From the NCBI GenBank assembly GCA_016808115.1, contig JAEQBH010000034.1, positions 372,001 through 436,000 on the forward strand: a stretch of DNA of 64,000 nucleotides, written 5' to 3'. Positions 21,901 through 32,826 of the stretch are shown piece by piece. A program made the position numbers and the translations under genes. The DNA comes from Tetrastigma voinierianum. Lineage: Eukaryota > Streptophyta > Magnoliopsida > Vitales > Vitaceae. The notes beneath the pieces are model-generated. The model was not told the origin of the DNA. It did not search any database and saw only the letters and a program-made list of their open reading frames with translations. Position 1 is the first letter of the stretch, and every line of letters starts with the position of its first letter.

Positions 21901-23502
21901 TGATAGGCGTTTAGATGTGTATATAAAAATTATGCAAAATATAAAAAGAGCTGCCTATTCCACGCAAGTATACGTCACAAGAATAAAGTCAGACAAGACG
22001 GATATCGATCCACGGGGAAAATGGGGATGCTAAGTGCCAAAATTATAATACTTTTCTAATATTCAAACTAACAATTGTGATAGTAAAACAAAATTTAAAA
22101 TAAACTAATGAAATTTCTAAATCTAAGTAATGAAGTTCGCAACTAAGGGATACCAAGAGATGATAATCCTAGGGTACTTGGTGCAATCGGAAAATCCTCT
22201 TAGATCTAAGTCAAAATTCTACTCTATTGTTTCATGAAAATAGCTCTTAAGGTGACTCTTTGTCTAATTTAATTATGTTTCCTCTCGAGGTCAAATAACC
22301 TACCAACTAACACTGTAGTCTTTGTTTCTGCTCAACCCCAAGCATTAGAGATGCTTTTAAGATCCAAAGTCTCACATGCCTCCAATTACCGATAATTTCA
22401 CCAATGCCAATTAGGTTGATTCATCTATGTCTAGTTCTTACTCCTTCCTCGGGATCTTGCAAAGAACCACTCACCACATTGAGATTAGCCAGATATCAAT
22501 ATGTAAACAGAACCAAGTATGAATAAATAAGGTGCATTCACAAGAAACAATAGAAAACGGAACATTAACAAATAGATATAGAACCCATGTTCAATATACA
22601 ACCAAAACCCTAGATCTACGAATTTAAAGCATGATAGAGGTTTGATACATCATAAACTTAGGATAAAACATGAGAAAAGTTGAATAAGAAACTATAATGA
22701 TCAAATGATGGTGAGTCTCGGATTTTCTTCCACAAATCTCATGATCTTCTCCCAAATCTTCAAAAATAGCTCCCAACTTTCTCCTTAGTCCCAAAGTGTG
22801 GACAAAGTCCCCTTCTCCGAGCCCTAGCTGCCTCTCCTCTTGTCTCCTTAGGGTTTGAGCTTTAAAACCCACAATTATGGGCTCAAAATGGGCTAAAAAT
22901 CCACCAAAAATCAACCCCTAACATCGCGACATCGGGATGCTGCGCTTATGCAGCTCTCTGCAACGTCGCAACGTTGCTGCAACTTTCCTGTTTTTTCTCC
23001 AACTTCTTAAGACCATAACTTTGTCATCCGAACTCCGATTTTGGTGTTCTTGGTACCGTTGGAAATCTCTTGAAGTGTAGAATCTAGATATGTCTAGGAA
23101 AAACACTTTGGAAATCATTATAAATACTGAATATACAAAATGCTCCAACTTGTCACTTGAGCTCTTCTTTCTCTCTTCCTTCACTACCAAGAGTCATAAC
23201 TTTATCATTTGAAGTCCAAATGAGTGAATAAGACTTTGGAAAGCTTGATAAGTATCCTATTTATTCATATCAATATTGTAGCAATTAGATCATTGTACTT
23301 AAATATCAAAACACAAGAATGTTGTCGCATGTGTTGTTTGCTGATTTTTTTGGGTTTTATCTCTTTTGTTTTGCCCATATTGGTCGGATGACCTAATCAC
23401 AAAATTGAACATTTAGAGAATTAGATAACTTATTCATATAATAAAACTACTAAAAATATAAGTAAAAAATAGGGATAAAATGAGTATAAAGTATACTCAT
23501 CA
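21901..23502 (-). mobile_element. C2: 5' LTR of Tat-like element
   Basis: It is 1,602 bp, a direct copy of C1 with short indels and the same termini. It is followed outside by GTCAT at 23,503, which is also the outer flank of solo LTR C3 (45,654). The coding-free element C therefore reads C2 - interior - C1 from right to left on the minus strand. The conserved block near 23,001-23,085 and its second copy near 23,185 match those in C1. Confidence 0.85.
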
Positions 23503-24020
23503 GTCATGGTTGAAGATTTAATTGAAGATTGATGCAAGAGATATGATGTTCACAAATTATATATACATTTGATGCATTCTTGTAATTGTATTATTAGTTT
23601 GAGGACCTAATTGTTATTATCATCACAATTAAATAAGTAACAAATGTAATTTGGAAGTAGGTTTCACATGTTAACAAGTTCATTTTCCATTAAAAATAAT
23701 AATTATAATAAAATAATTAAAATTTTCATGAGCAATGATATATGATCAATGCCCAACATCGACAAAGTTCAGGTAATCTTAACTTATGTTGAATCCAACA
23801 TTGACAAAAGTATAAGTAACTTTGACATTTATCATATTAACAAATATTTCATCATTTGTAAAAGTGAAAAACTACCTTAGCATGTATAAATGTCAAGGTA
23901 GCTTTTTAACTTTTCTTGACATTGGCATAGATAACATATACGAATAGTAACCTACCTTAACATATATACCCTACCTTAACGGTGAAAAACTGTGAACAAA
24001 TGTCTTTTTTTCTTGTAGTG
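23503..24020. mobile_element. CACTA right subterminal region
   Basis: AT-rich sequence with short repeated words such as CTACCTTAACATATA (near 23,952) and repeated TTGACA/TTGACATT words. This is typical of CACTA subterminal transposase-binding regions. It ends with the TTTCTTGTAGTG terminus. Confidence 0.6.
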
Positions 24021-24720
24021 GTCTTGCTTATGTTGTCTCACCTTTTGATGCATCAAGAAGTGAGAACATTCCCTCCGGATATGTCCTAGCTTCTTACAAT
24101 AGTAGCAACTGAGTCTTTGTCTTCTTAATGAATGATTCTTCCTACCACCTTTGTGATAATGATTTATGCTTGCTGTAACAACATTTATGATGGCATAAGG
24201 TTTAGTTTCTAACCTTTCTTTCGTGAAGCCTAGACCTTTGTGGTCTTTTGTTGTTCATCCCATCAACATAATCTGATCTAGGGCCGTGCTACCATAATTC
24301 ATCATCCGTATAGTTTTCTTAATCTGTTCCACATCGGTTGTTGCATCAGTTGTCGCAACATCTGATGGACCAAGTTCAATCATTGAGGTAGGTGACTCAT
24401 ATGTTGATGCATCAACTGGTGGGCCAAATGCAGAAACTATCATATTGCTCGAGTACTGTTCTTCTATGGAAAGACTGACTAGTGCCACTTATTCATTGCA
24501 TAAGTTCTCTCCCTCATTTCATGCTTCAAACTCATCATCACTCCATGTGTTAGCACATCCAGCCAAAATATGTACATACCCTTCACATTTCATGCACTGG
24601 ATCCTTAGGTATTTGTTCTTTGCATCAAAATTAACCCCCTGATTCCTACTTATTTTATGAGAAGCATTGAAGAGGTTAGGGGCAGATGATTGATGGAAGG
24701 TGCCTTTCATTCACCTGTTT
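24021..24720 (-). pseudogene. copia-1 gag / zinc knuckle remains
   Basis: The minus strand shows two zinc-knuckle-like segments. One is IQCMKCEGYVHILAGCA (24,710-24,519 ORF) and the other is CYYCKKLGHIRRECSHF, near 24,110-24,060. The first arrangement, ending in TWSDDE, is characteristic of SIRE/Maximus-type copia gag. Between them an ORF (24,488-24,255) has no recognised domain. The frame is broken several times. The coding sequence continues at 13,846 across the CACTA insertion. Confidence 0.8.
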
Positions 24721-24795
24721 AGATTATTCACTACCCGGTAACACTCTGAGTCAAACAGTTAGATAATCCATGGATCTCACTCAATAACTTAAAGT

Positions 24796-24811
24796 GACCC
24801 ACTTTGATACC
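24796..24811 (-). other. copia-1 primer binding site
   Basis: The minus strand reads GGTATCAAAGTGGGTC three bases inside the LTR end (..TTTTTCA / ATT). It resembles the TGGTATCAGAGC tRNA-Met site common in plant copia elements. Confidence 0.7.
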
Positions 24812-24814
24812 AAT

Positions 24815-25769
24815 TGAAAAATAAGGACTGTTTGTTATGACAATAATTCAAGAGATGTTGCACTAAATGGTCCGATGCTGTCATAAGTGTTGCAACCAGT
24901 TCTACTATGTTATGCAACATGCTGCATCAATTTGTGATAGATCTGTTGAAGTAATGTAATTTGAAAATATGTGAAATGACATGCATAAACTCACACATAG
25001 AGGAAAAACCAGAGATTGGTTACTCGGTTTGGCAATTGCCTACGTCCATGGGGTTGAGCTTAGATGTAAGGTACTTTACTACATATCAATTTGGTTACAA
25101 GGTGCTCTTAAGTGAGACGAGGCTCCCCCTTTATCACAGCTGTCTTTTCCTAACTACCTCATAGAGAAACATAGAAATAAGCTCCCTTATTTCCCATACG
25201 CAACTAGACTCCTAAGTGTCTAATTACTCATTCTCAACGAGAAGTATCAACGCTGCTCATCCTCAAGAATACGAAAGTAGTGATTTATAGTAGCTATTCT
25301 TCTTTTAAAAGCTCCTTCCAAATGCACTTTGGTGTGTGTTCTTTCAAAAAACATATTCGCATAGGTGCCTCATCTTCTTTTAATAGCCTGTATCATATCC
25401 TCAATATTTAATCATTGCTTTCCCAAACTGCCTCAATGCCCAACTGAAATATTATGATTTCCTTCCATACTTATCATAGTAGAATATCTTCCTTCCTTGG
25501 AAATCTCACAAAATAATATCTTATCTCTTTGATTTGATTCGTGCAATATTGCCTAATTTTCTACTCTAACATTCCTTGTTTATCACACCGAATACTGACT
25601 CTTGATTTGCAGACTATTGGCTCCAAAATCATATTTGGTTGAATATGATAAGTTGTGTCATACAGCATGATGCACCAACTTGTGTGACATCAACTATGAC
25701 ATCAGGTTCTATTGTTGGAAACATGCGACTTATTTTTGCCTAAGAGTATAACAATAAATATTTCCAACA
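24815..25769 (-). mobile_element. copia-1 5' LTR
   Basis: On the minus strand it runs TGTTGGAAATATT..CTTATTTTTCA, 955 bp. It is followed by the primer site and gag. Its outer ~100 bp match the fragment at 1,633-1,738. Outside lies ATTAC, a candidate target duplication that cannot be checked because the other end is missing. Confidence 0.8.
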
Positions 25770-27390
25770 ATTACTAAGGACTTGTTTAAAAAAATGTATA
25801 AAAAATTTGAGAATGACTTCCAAAGCAAAGACAAAGTTGATTAAATTATTAAGTTGAGAGAATTAGTTAACATTTACTCATAATTAATAGAAAAAAAGTG
25901 GTAAAATAATAATTTCTAAAATGTAAAGAAATGATAATGAATTATAAATATTACAATTATTAACACAACTACATATAAAATAATTGACTAAAAACTCACA
26001 AATTTAATAAAAAAATTAACAATATATTTAAATAAAATTTTTAGCAAATGTTATAAGGATTAGGATGCTATTTATTTTTTAATGGAAGAAAATTTGTTAG
26101 AAAACTTTTATTATACCATTATAAGTTTGATGTGAGAAAAGTGTAATTCTATTTATATTTCATCATGTTAATTGTTTTTTTTTTGTCAATTTGGTTTTAT
26201 GTCTAATTTAAAATATTTTATGTCTAATTCACTTATTATTATACTTTTTTTATATTGTATCACGTGATTAGCATGTGCTCACTTATTAGTATATTTAAAG
26301 ATTATGAAAATTGTTAAAAAAACATTTCAAGGTTCTAAATGCATTTTTTTATTAACATTAAAAGCATGTTTAAAAACAGTTTCAGAATTGTTTGAAGCCT
26401 TTAAAACTGATTTTTTCACAATAAAACAACTGGTAATGTTAAAAATATTTTTTTCGGTAATTATTTTAAAATAGTTATAAAACGCCGAATTGAGGCTTAT
26501 TTGAATTCAAAGATGATCTTAAGAAAGTTCCCAAGGTCAGAGCGCCCACTTCGGTTCTTCAACTCACCTAAGGTCAAGTAGCCAAACCCGATCTGAGCTC
26601 GTTTCTAAGAGCCCATGTCATGCTCTTCATTTTAAGCTCGGCCTTAGACTCATCATTTATAAGCAAGTTTAATCCAATGTTATTATTTTAAATTACATAA
26701 TATAATTATATTTATAATATATATTTTGTTATAATTTTATTATCTAAGCCAAATAAAATGTAACTTAGTTGACAAATTAAATTTTGAACTAGTGGGAGGG
26801 GTTGATATAAAAAAAATTGGTTTTAATTATTGTGTACGCCCCATCTTTGACCAACCGCGCTCACCTATTACAAGACCTGTGGATTGGGTCATGGGGCTCA
26901 TTAATTTGCAAAGCCCAAGCCGCCCCATTGATCGATCAACGGGCGTCTCATTTCTTTGAATCGAGTGGCTCAACCTGATCTGTTGGAGATGCTGGAGTTA
27001 CTTAGATGTTTTTTTTGAATGAAACATTTTCTCCCCATCTTTTTTGTTCTTCTTATTAAAAAAAATAAAAAGAGAACCGTTTTTAAAAACTGTAAATAAA
27101 CTGCCCTGTGTGTTTTTTTTTCTGTGTTTTACATAACAATAAAAGGGAACCAGTCGGCCCATTCTCGTAGCCTCATTCAGTAACTGCAATGTGACTTCTG
27201 GGATTCTTCCTCCACGTAAACGACGTCGTTTCCCTTTTCTTCCCGCCTGGCTCTACTACCGGAAGACGTCGGTTAAGTTTCTCCGACCACGAAAAATACT
27301 CATTTTCCGTTCTCTCTTTTACACACCTTAATTCAGCTTCCTCAATTGCTGTAGGTCGTTTACAGATTTGGGCCGCCAATTGTAGCCAAT
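25770..27390. other. AT-rich intergenic region and PPR upstream region
   Basis: Positions 25,770-26,880 are strongly AT-rich without recognised genes or termini. From 27,170 the composition rises. The stretch 27,190-27,390 holds GACGTC-like words (ACGACGTCG near 27,220, AGACGTCGG near 27,263) and is the likely promoter and 5'UTR of the PPR gene. No TATA box is obvious. Confidence 0.5.
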
Positions 27391-27393
27391 AAC

Positions 27394-27524
27394 ATGCAAT
27401 GGCTTGTCAGGGAGGCTGCTTGATTATCAAGAACTCCTATTCCTCTTCGGATGATCATTGGGCGCTTACTCGGAATAAACACTATGCAATTCCTGAAATT
27501 AAAACTTCTGAATTCCATTCATAG
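27394..27524 (+). promoter_or_regulatory. Two upstream ORFs in the PPR leader
   Basis: An ATG at 27,394 opens a 9-codon uORF ending TGA at 27,423. A second ATG at 27,399 (context CAATGG) opens a 41-codon frame ending TAG at 27,524. The second overlaps the PPR start codons at 27,451 and 27,484 in another frame. If the leader starts upstream of these, they would reduce translation or favour a later start. Confidence 0.55.
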
Positions 27525-29256
27525 ATGCAGTAGTATCAGGTCGCTAAAGCAAATACATGCGCAATTAATAACTTCCGGTCTCCTCCATGACGAATTTGTG
27601 CTCAGCAAAGTATCCGAGTTCTTCGGAAAACATGTTGGGTTTGTTGACTATGCTTTTGATTTTTTGAATCATTCTGGTCTCCATGTGGGCACATTACCAT
27701 ATAACACCTTGATCGCTGCCTATGCGAACAGTGGTACTCCCAAAGCGGCATTTTTGGTCTATGGAAGGATAGTGGGAAATGGGTTTGTGCCAGATATGTA
27801 TACTTTTCCAGTGGTGATGAAAGCTTGTAATAAGTTTCTGGGTGTTCAAGAGGGTGATCAGGTTCATGGGGTGGTGGAAAAGATGGGTTTTTCTTGTGAT
27901 CTTTACGTACAAAACTCACTACTGCATTTTTATAGTGTTTGTGGCAGATGGGGTAGCGCTGGTAGAGTATTTGATGAAATGCTTGTGAGAGATGTTGTGT
28001 CTTGGACTGGTTTGATATCGGGTTATGTGAGGACTGGGTTGTTTGATGAGGCTATAGCTTTGTTTTTGAAGATGGATGTGGTGCCGAACGTGGCAACTTT
28101 TGTTAGTGTGCTTGTGGCTTGTGGAAGAATGGGGTATTTGAGTATGGGGAAGGGGGTTCATGGTTTAGTTCATAAGCGTGAGTTTGGGATAGGTTTAGTG
28201 GTGGGTAATGCTCTCATGGATATGTATGTGAAGTGTGAGTGTTTGTGTGAGGCAAGGAGGCTTTTTGATGAGCTTCCTGAGAGAGATATTGTTTCTTGGA
28301 CTAGTATCATAAGTGGGTTGGTGCAATGCAAGCGCCCAAAAGATTCATTGGAGTTGTTTTACGACATGCAAATTTCAGGTGTGAAACCAGATAGGATTGT
28401 CCTTAGTAGCGTTCTCTCAGCCTGTGCAAGCCTTGGGGCCCTTGATTATGGCAGATGGGTCCAGGAGTACATCAAACGCCAAGGAATTGACTGGGATATT
28501 CATATTGGAACTGCCTTGGTTGACATGTATGCAAAATGTGGCTGTTTAGAAGTGGCATTGCAAATATTTAATGGAATACCTAGCCGGAACATCTTTACAT
28601 GGAATGCATTACTTGGCGGTTTAGCAATGCATGGACATGGCCGTGAGGCACTCGAACAGTTTGAGCTAATGATTGGAGCTGGGATAATGCCCAATGAGGT
28701 GACATATCTGGCCATTTTGACAGCTTGCTGCCATTCTGGCTTAGTTGATGAAGGCCGCAGTTACTTTTATCAGATGATTAGTCAGCCCTTTAATCTTTCT
28801 CCAAGATTAGAACATTTTGGATGCATGGTTGATCTGTTGTGTAGAGCTGGACTTCTGGATGAAGCTCATGAGTTCATCAGAAAAATGCCGCTGCCACCTG
28901 ATGTGCTCATATGGGGAGCACTTCTTAGTGCTTGCAAGGTGAATGGAAATGTTGAACTCTCCCAAGAAATTTTGAACCATCTCCTTGAGCTTGAGTCACA
29001 AGATAGTGGGCTTTATGTTCTTCTGTCCAACATATATGCTACCAACGAAAGGTGGGATGATGTAAGAAGGGTAAGAAGATTGATGAAGGACAAAGGGATA
29101 AGAAAGTTCCCTGGGTCCAGTGTTGTAGAGGTGATTGGCGAGACTCATGAATTTCTGGTTGGAGATACTAGCCACCCTCGGAATGAGGACATCCATTTTC
29201 TGTTAAATATTCTTTCTAACCAAGTCTATTTAGAAGAACATTTTTTAACCTGTTAA
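27451..29256 (+). CDS. Pentatricopeptide repeat protein, PLS class, E subgroup
   Basis: An intact, intronless 601-codon gene. PPR proteins bind organellar RNA; PLS-E proteins usually act in C-to-U editing. Repeats begin near residue 30 (LKQIHAQLITSG) and run as P-L-S triplets (YNTLIAAYANSG, RDVVSWTGLISGYV, GTALVDMYAKCG) to about residue 480. An E1/E2 tail follows (WGALLSACKVNGN.., LYVLLSNIYATNERWDD, KFPGSSVVEV) and then a short E+ part (THEFLVGD). There is no DYW deaminase, so it would need a partner in trans. From memory the closest relative is Arabidopsis At4g38010 (PCMP-E45), whose start aligns better with Met-12 (27,484) than with the first ATG. A targeting peptide is not evident. It is the only intact gene in the window. 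Confidence 0.93.
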   Translation: MIIGRLLGINTMQFLKLKLLNSIHRCSSIRSLKQIHAQLITSGLLHDEFVLSKVSEFFGKHVGFVDYAFDFLNHSGLHVGTLPYNTLIAAYANSGTPKAAFLVYGRIVGNGFVPDMYTFPVVMKACNKFLGVQEGDQVHGVVEKMGFSCDLYVQNSLLHFYSVCGRWGSAGRVFDEMLVRDVVSWTGLISGYVRTGLFDEAIALFLKMDVVPNVATFVSVLVACGRMGYLSMGKGVHGLVHKREFGIGLVVGNALMDMYVKCECLCEARRLFDELPERDIVSWTSIISGLVQCKRPKDSLELFYDMQISGVKPDRIVLSSVLSACASLGALDYGRWVQEYIKRQGIDWDIHIGTALVDMYAKCGCLEVALQIFNGIPSRNIFTWNALLGGLAMHGHGREALEQFELMIGAGIMPNEVTYLAILTACCHSGLVDEGRSYFYQMISQPFNLSPRLEHFGCMVDLLCRAGLLDEAHEFIRKMPLPPDVLIWGALLSACKVNGNVELSQEILNHLLELESQDSGLYVLLSNIYATNERWDDVRRVRRLMKDKGIRKFPGSSVVEVIGETHEFLVGDTSHPRNEDIHFLLNILSNQVYLEEHFLTC

Positions 29257-29291
29257 GATGGGTATAAAAACTTTTCCTGAATTGAAAGCTT

Positions 29292-29356
<65 letters not shown>

Positions 29357-30420
29357 ATGCATATGCATGTATGCACTGTGTGTACGTATACATACTTATT
29401 ATATATGTGAGTTAGATAACTTTTGTGGTCTTGCATGACTTATACTTGTTGCATTGACTACTAGATTAGGTATGTTCTTTATAGAAAATGAAGATATTAT
29501 GCATGGATGTGGGCACTTCTGGATCTATGAATACTTGAAGGACTTAACTTGCAGTCACCAACTATGTGACATCTACAGCAAGAATTCAAGCATTGCATAT
29601 GCCTTTAGTTTGATCCTAACCATAGCAACAGGCTTGCAACATGAATATGGTTATTAAAAAGAAGGTTTGTTCTTGACACTACATCTCAAATGTTATTTAA
29701 ATGAGTAAAAAGTTATATCTCGGTTTGGGTGGAGATTGCATATATTAATTGAAATAAATTCTGTTTGAATGGATATAATATAATATATATCTATGAAATA
29801 AAAGATATTATGAATTGGTAGTAAAAAGGATTGAATCTCTTTTCGTAAGTACAGAAATCAAGCAAAAATAAATTATAAGCATTAAGAGTTTGTGCACCCA
29901 AGATTGATTAATTCAGTGTTAATCATTACTTGAAGAAGGCCCTTAAGGCCTGGCTCAGTCCACGTCTTCCATTAGGGAACTTGCTCCTCAAGGTTTCTTT
30001 ACCATCTCAAATAAATGTCCATAATTTTTTGCCACTTTTGATATTTGAAACAAAATCTTGTTTGACTTCAAAAAAATTTAATTTTTTTAGAAATGGCTCT
30101 CAGATTCTTTATATGGGTTTAATCCACTGACAGACTATATCACTCGATTTTTAATCACGCTGAGTCAAAGCTTAAATACACTTTTATCGTGCCCAAATTC
30201 TAATTCTTTAAGACAAACAATCGCTCTATCGTGATACATTACGACTGGTGCTACATTGTATGTATAAAAGCCTCAAAATATTTTCTTGGGCCTATCTCCA
30301 ACATGAGACCCAAAGTCCAGTTCTCGGCCCATGATTTGGAGTTTCAATGGCAAGAACATGCCAGGTTAGATCGAATGGGAAGGAAATTGTTGATTCCCAA
30401 AGAGAAAATTCCCGCCACCT
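29257..30420. other. PPR 3' flank and intergenic sequence
   Basis: No convincing gene. AATAAA-like signals (GAAATAAA near 29,750 and 29,797) are possible poly(A) sites. The ORF at 29,454-29,657 has no known domain. A TATAAAAG near 30,261 precedes the F1 region and the composition-driven ORF at 30,231-30,857. Confidence 0.4.
29293..29360. repeat. (TA)n microsatellite then TATG/TGCA repeats
   Basis: About 25 uninterrupted TA units directly downstream of the PPR stop, followed by ATGTATGTATG and ATGCATATGCATG words. It lies in the probable 3'UTR or just past it. Confidence 0.95.
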
Positions 30421-31671
30421 TCGAGTTCAAACCTCCCACCTTCGTCCTACCTCCACCAAAAAATATTGCACAACAAAAAGTAATTCTTCCTTCTCCTTCT
30501 CCCAACGCCCAAAAGTTACCATATTTCTCTTTATTTCCAAGGGAAAATCTTTTTTCACTTGCCAAAAACTCCTTTAGATTTGAAGAAGGAAAACTCTTTT
30601 ACCTTTATTTTTCCTTTTCTTCATTCTCCATCCACGTCGTTGCCACCATCACTGTTGTCGTCACCGAAGATCGTCGTGTTGTAGTCGAAGATCATGCCAC
30701 TATCGTCAAAGCTCGTTGTGTTGTTGCCTTCAAAGCCTCAAGGATCGTCGTCGATGCTCGTTGTTTTGGTGTCATCGAAGTCGTAAGGATCATCAGCTTT
30801 TCCTTACCGTTGAGTGTTGTTGCTGTTCCAATCGTCGGGGTCGTTGGTTCTCTTTAAGTCGAAGCTGCCTTTCTGTTGGTATGTATTCCCATTGACGAAA
30901 AGATCGTTACTTTTCATGATTTTCTTGACAATGTGGATCTTGATTGTGAATTTATTCTTAAAAGAGAATATTTTGGGTGAAATTTACACACTTTGCCTGA
31001 TGCAAACAATCGAAACTTTCTTTAATGCCATTCGAAAATTTTCTTAAGTACAAATTTTTGAAAATTAATTTTGAATACACTCTCGAAAAATTCTTTTGAT
31101 GTCGTTCAACAGTTTCGAAAATTTTCGTAATTATAGATTTCAAAGATAATCTTGAATGCACTATTGAAAAAAAAAAATATTTTGATGTCGTTCGGTTTGT
31201 TTTGAAAATTTTCTTAAGTGTAGATTTTGAAAATGATATTGAATGCACTTTCGAAAATTTTCTTAAGTGGAGAATTTGAAAATAATCTTGAATGCACTCT
31301 CGAAAAAAAATTCTTTGATGTCATTTGACTATTTTGAAAATTTTCTTAAGTGTAGATTTAAAATTTTTGACAATGATTTTCGATAACCCTTTTGAAAATG
31401 TTTTCGAAAAAGGTTGAGTAACCTTTCATCTGGCTGAACTTGAATTTTTTCTTAGGCATACTATAGCTTGTATACTAACAAAGAATTTGATTTATCTACC
31501 GACGGAAACGACTTAAAGGTAACTTTGCTCTAAGCTCCTGCCATATAGACTTTTACCTTGTCTCTACTATTCTTGAATGTTTCTCGGCTTTGCAACCTAA
31601 GATTAAAAAAACTTATCATTACTGTAAATTTCCTTGGATTTATTTCTCTAAGAGTTTCTCATGTTGGTTCA
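30421..31671 (+). mobile_element. F1: 5' region of a PMD-carrying element
   Basis: It matches 47,280-49,680 in inverted orientation. The order is TTCAAACCTCCCACCTTCG (30,425), then the (TCGTCG)-rich tract at 30,640-30,800, then the 83-bp minisatellite. Next comes the phrase TGTTTCTCGGCTTTG, then GTTGGTTCAATGACTTCCAA at 31,664. The shared block ends in an ATG with a short serine-rich N-terminus, so it looks like the promoter and leader of the PMD gene. The long ORF at 30,231-30,857 is low-complexity and probably not translated. Confidence 0.6.
30985..31400 (+). repeat. F1 minisatellite, about five 83-bp units
   Basis: Units contain TTGAATGCACTCTCGAAAA, at about 31,069, 31,152, 31,238 and 31,291 (the last spacing is shortened to ~53 bp). 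They alternate with GAAAATTTTCTTAAGT words. They are the reverse complement of the longer array at 47,600-49,080. Confidence 0.8.
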
Positions 31672-32826
31672 ATGACTTCCAACCTGGTCTCATCTTCATC
31701 AAGGTAATCCAATCCTTTGTTTGTGCTTATATTTCCTTGACATGTATTGGCTCTGATATAACTTTTTGCTTTGCAGTATTGTTTCTCTTCCTCCTTTGCT
31801 TGGGTCAGAGGTTGCACATTTCATTGGAAAAGTGTCTACCTTTTAGCCTCCTTTCCCTTTTCCATTGAGATCGACAATCGAACTACTTCTTGGGAAGAAA
31901 TTAAGGCCTATGGTGAACTTGGCCAAATCATGGCCAAGGGCTTCGGATGGATGGTTGCATAGGTTGCTAGGTTGTCCCCGCATTTTAGAGGACATTGGGC
32001 ATCTTTGGGGATTCAACAGTTTATTAATCTCACCATGGTAAAACTTCTTTTGATGTGGAATTGATGAGTGTGATATTGAAATTTTGGTCTAAGAGTATTA
32101 ACTCATTCCTACTCCCTTTTGGCCCTATTTCCATAACCTTTAGGGATGTTACTCTCACGGGCTTACCTATCCAAGGTGCTGATGCAATGTGTCTACTCGA
32201 TGTTCTGGATTCCTCCTTCCAACCATTGAGGTTTCCTTTACCACTCAAACTTTGTACTCCGCCACTATTTGGAAATGACATGATGTCATTGGGATTCCAT
32301 CTACTGTTGAGCATGTTGAGTTCTTATGGGTTTTCTTATGCAAATACATATTTTTCCCCACATATGGAAAACCAACCATGGAGTATTTACCCTTGGTGAA
32401 GACACTTACTTTAGGTTGGCCGTATGCCTTAGGCACTTTACTATTGGCCTCAGTTTATCAAGCCATGAGTAAGTACGTATCTGATGAGCCTTACCATCGA
32501 GTTGGTGGTGCCTTATGGTTTGTATAGATGTGGTTGTTTGCATACTTTCTAGAGCTTTCAAACAGAGATCCTACCTCTTTCGAGACCTTGGGTCTCCATG
32601 AAGTGCATTCTTTACTCACAATGCCCTTTGATGATTTTATGTCATTTTTCTTGGGTTTGGTAGATCGAGCACTAGTCCACTTGTTCTTAAAGCCTGATTT
32701 TGTACATATTTCAGTTTGGAATCAAACTTTGGCTTCTACTCATCAATATCTACATGATGTTGAGAATTCCCTAGCTTTTACCAATACCACTTATAGAGTG
32801 CTTGTATCAAGAGGTTGCTTTGCTTT
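31672..32826 (+). pseudogene. Plant mobile domain (PMD) protein, N-terminal part, broken
   Basis: A plausible exon 1 is 31,672-31,703 (MTSNLVSSSS), with a donor AAG/GTAATC and an acceptor TTTGCAG at 31,776. PMD motifs follow in several frames: FWSKSINSFLLPFGPISITF then RDVTLTGLPIQG (32,083-32,180), LGWPYALGTLLLASVYQAMS (32,410-32,470), and WLFAYFLELSNRDP (32,530-32,570). These match the PF10536-type pattern W..T.TFHLPFGE-T-TLEDV-GLP, then ALG..LAS-Y, then WLFAYFP. Frameshifts and stops (about 31,962 and 32,398) make it a pseudogene. It is cut at 32,826 by chromovirus A. PMD proteins occur as host silencing factors (MAIN, MAIL1) and in transposons. Confidence 0.75.

Larger units (their letters stand above)
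13847..24020. mobile_element. Non-autonomous CACTA (En/Spm) transposon with a nested retroelement
   Basis: The left terminus is CACTACAAGAAAAAAGG at 13,847. The right terminus is ..TTTTTTTCTTGTAGTG, ending at 24,020. These are inverted complements and the classical CACTA ends. Minus-strand copia-1 coding sequence resumes on both sides, which confirms both boundaries. Subtracting the Tat element (17,030-23,502) leaves about 3.7 kb without transposase motifs, so it is a deletion or capture derivative. The flanking three bases are TGT and GTC, so a clean 3-bp duplication is not visible. It may carry a captured gene start at 14,619-14,743. Confidence 0.85.

Noticed and set aside
13844..24023. 3-bp target duplication of the CACTA element
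   Set aside because: Flanks read TGT and GTC; a match needs shifting the termini, so I do not claim it although the ends themselves are clear.
27602..29196. Minus-strand ORFs of 66-105 codons under the PPR gene
   Set aside because: Shadows of the real plus-strand coding sequence; His/Pro/Ser-rich without domains.
30231..30857. 208-codon plus-strand ORF as a gene
   Set aside because: Lies in the F1 leader, Val/Arg-rich from a TCGTCG repeat tract, and its inverted counterpart in F2 does not keep the same frame.
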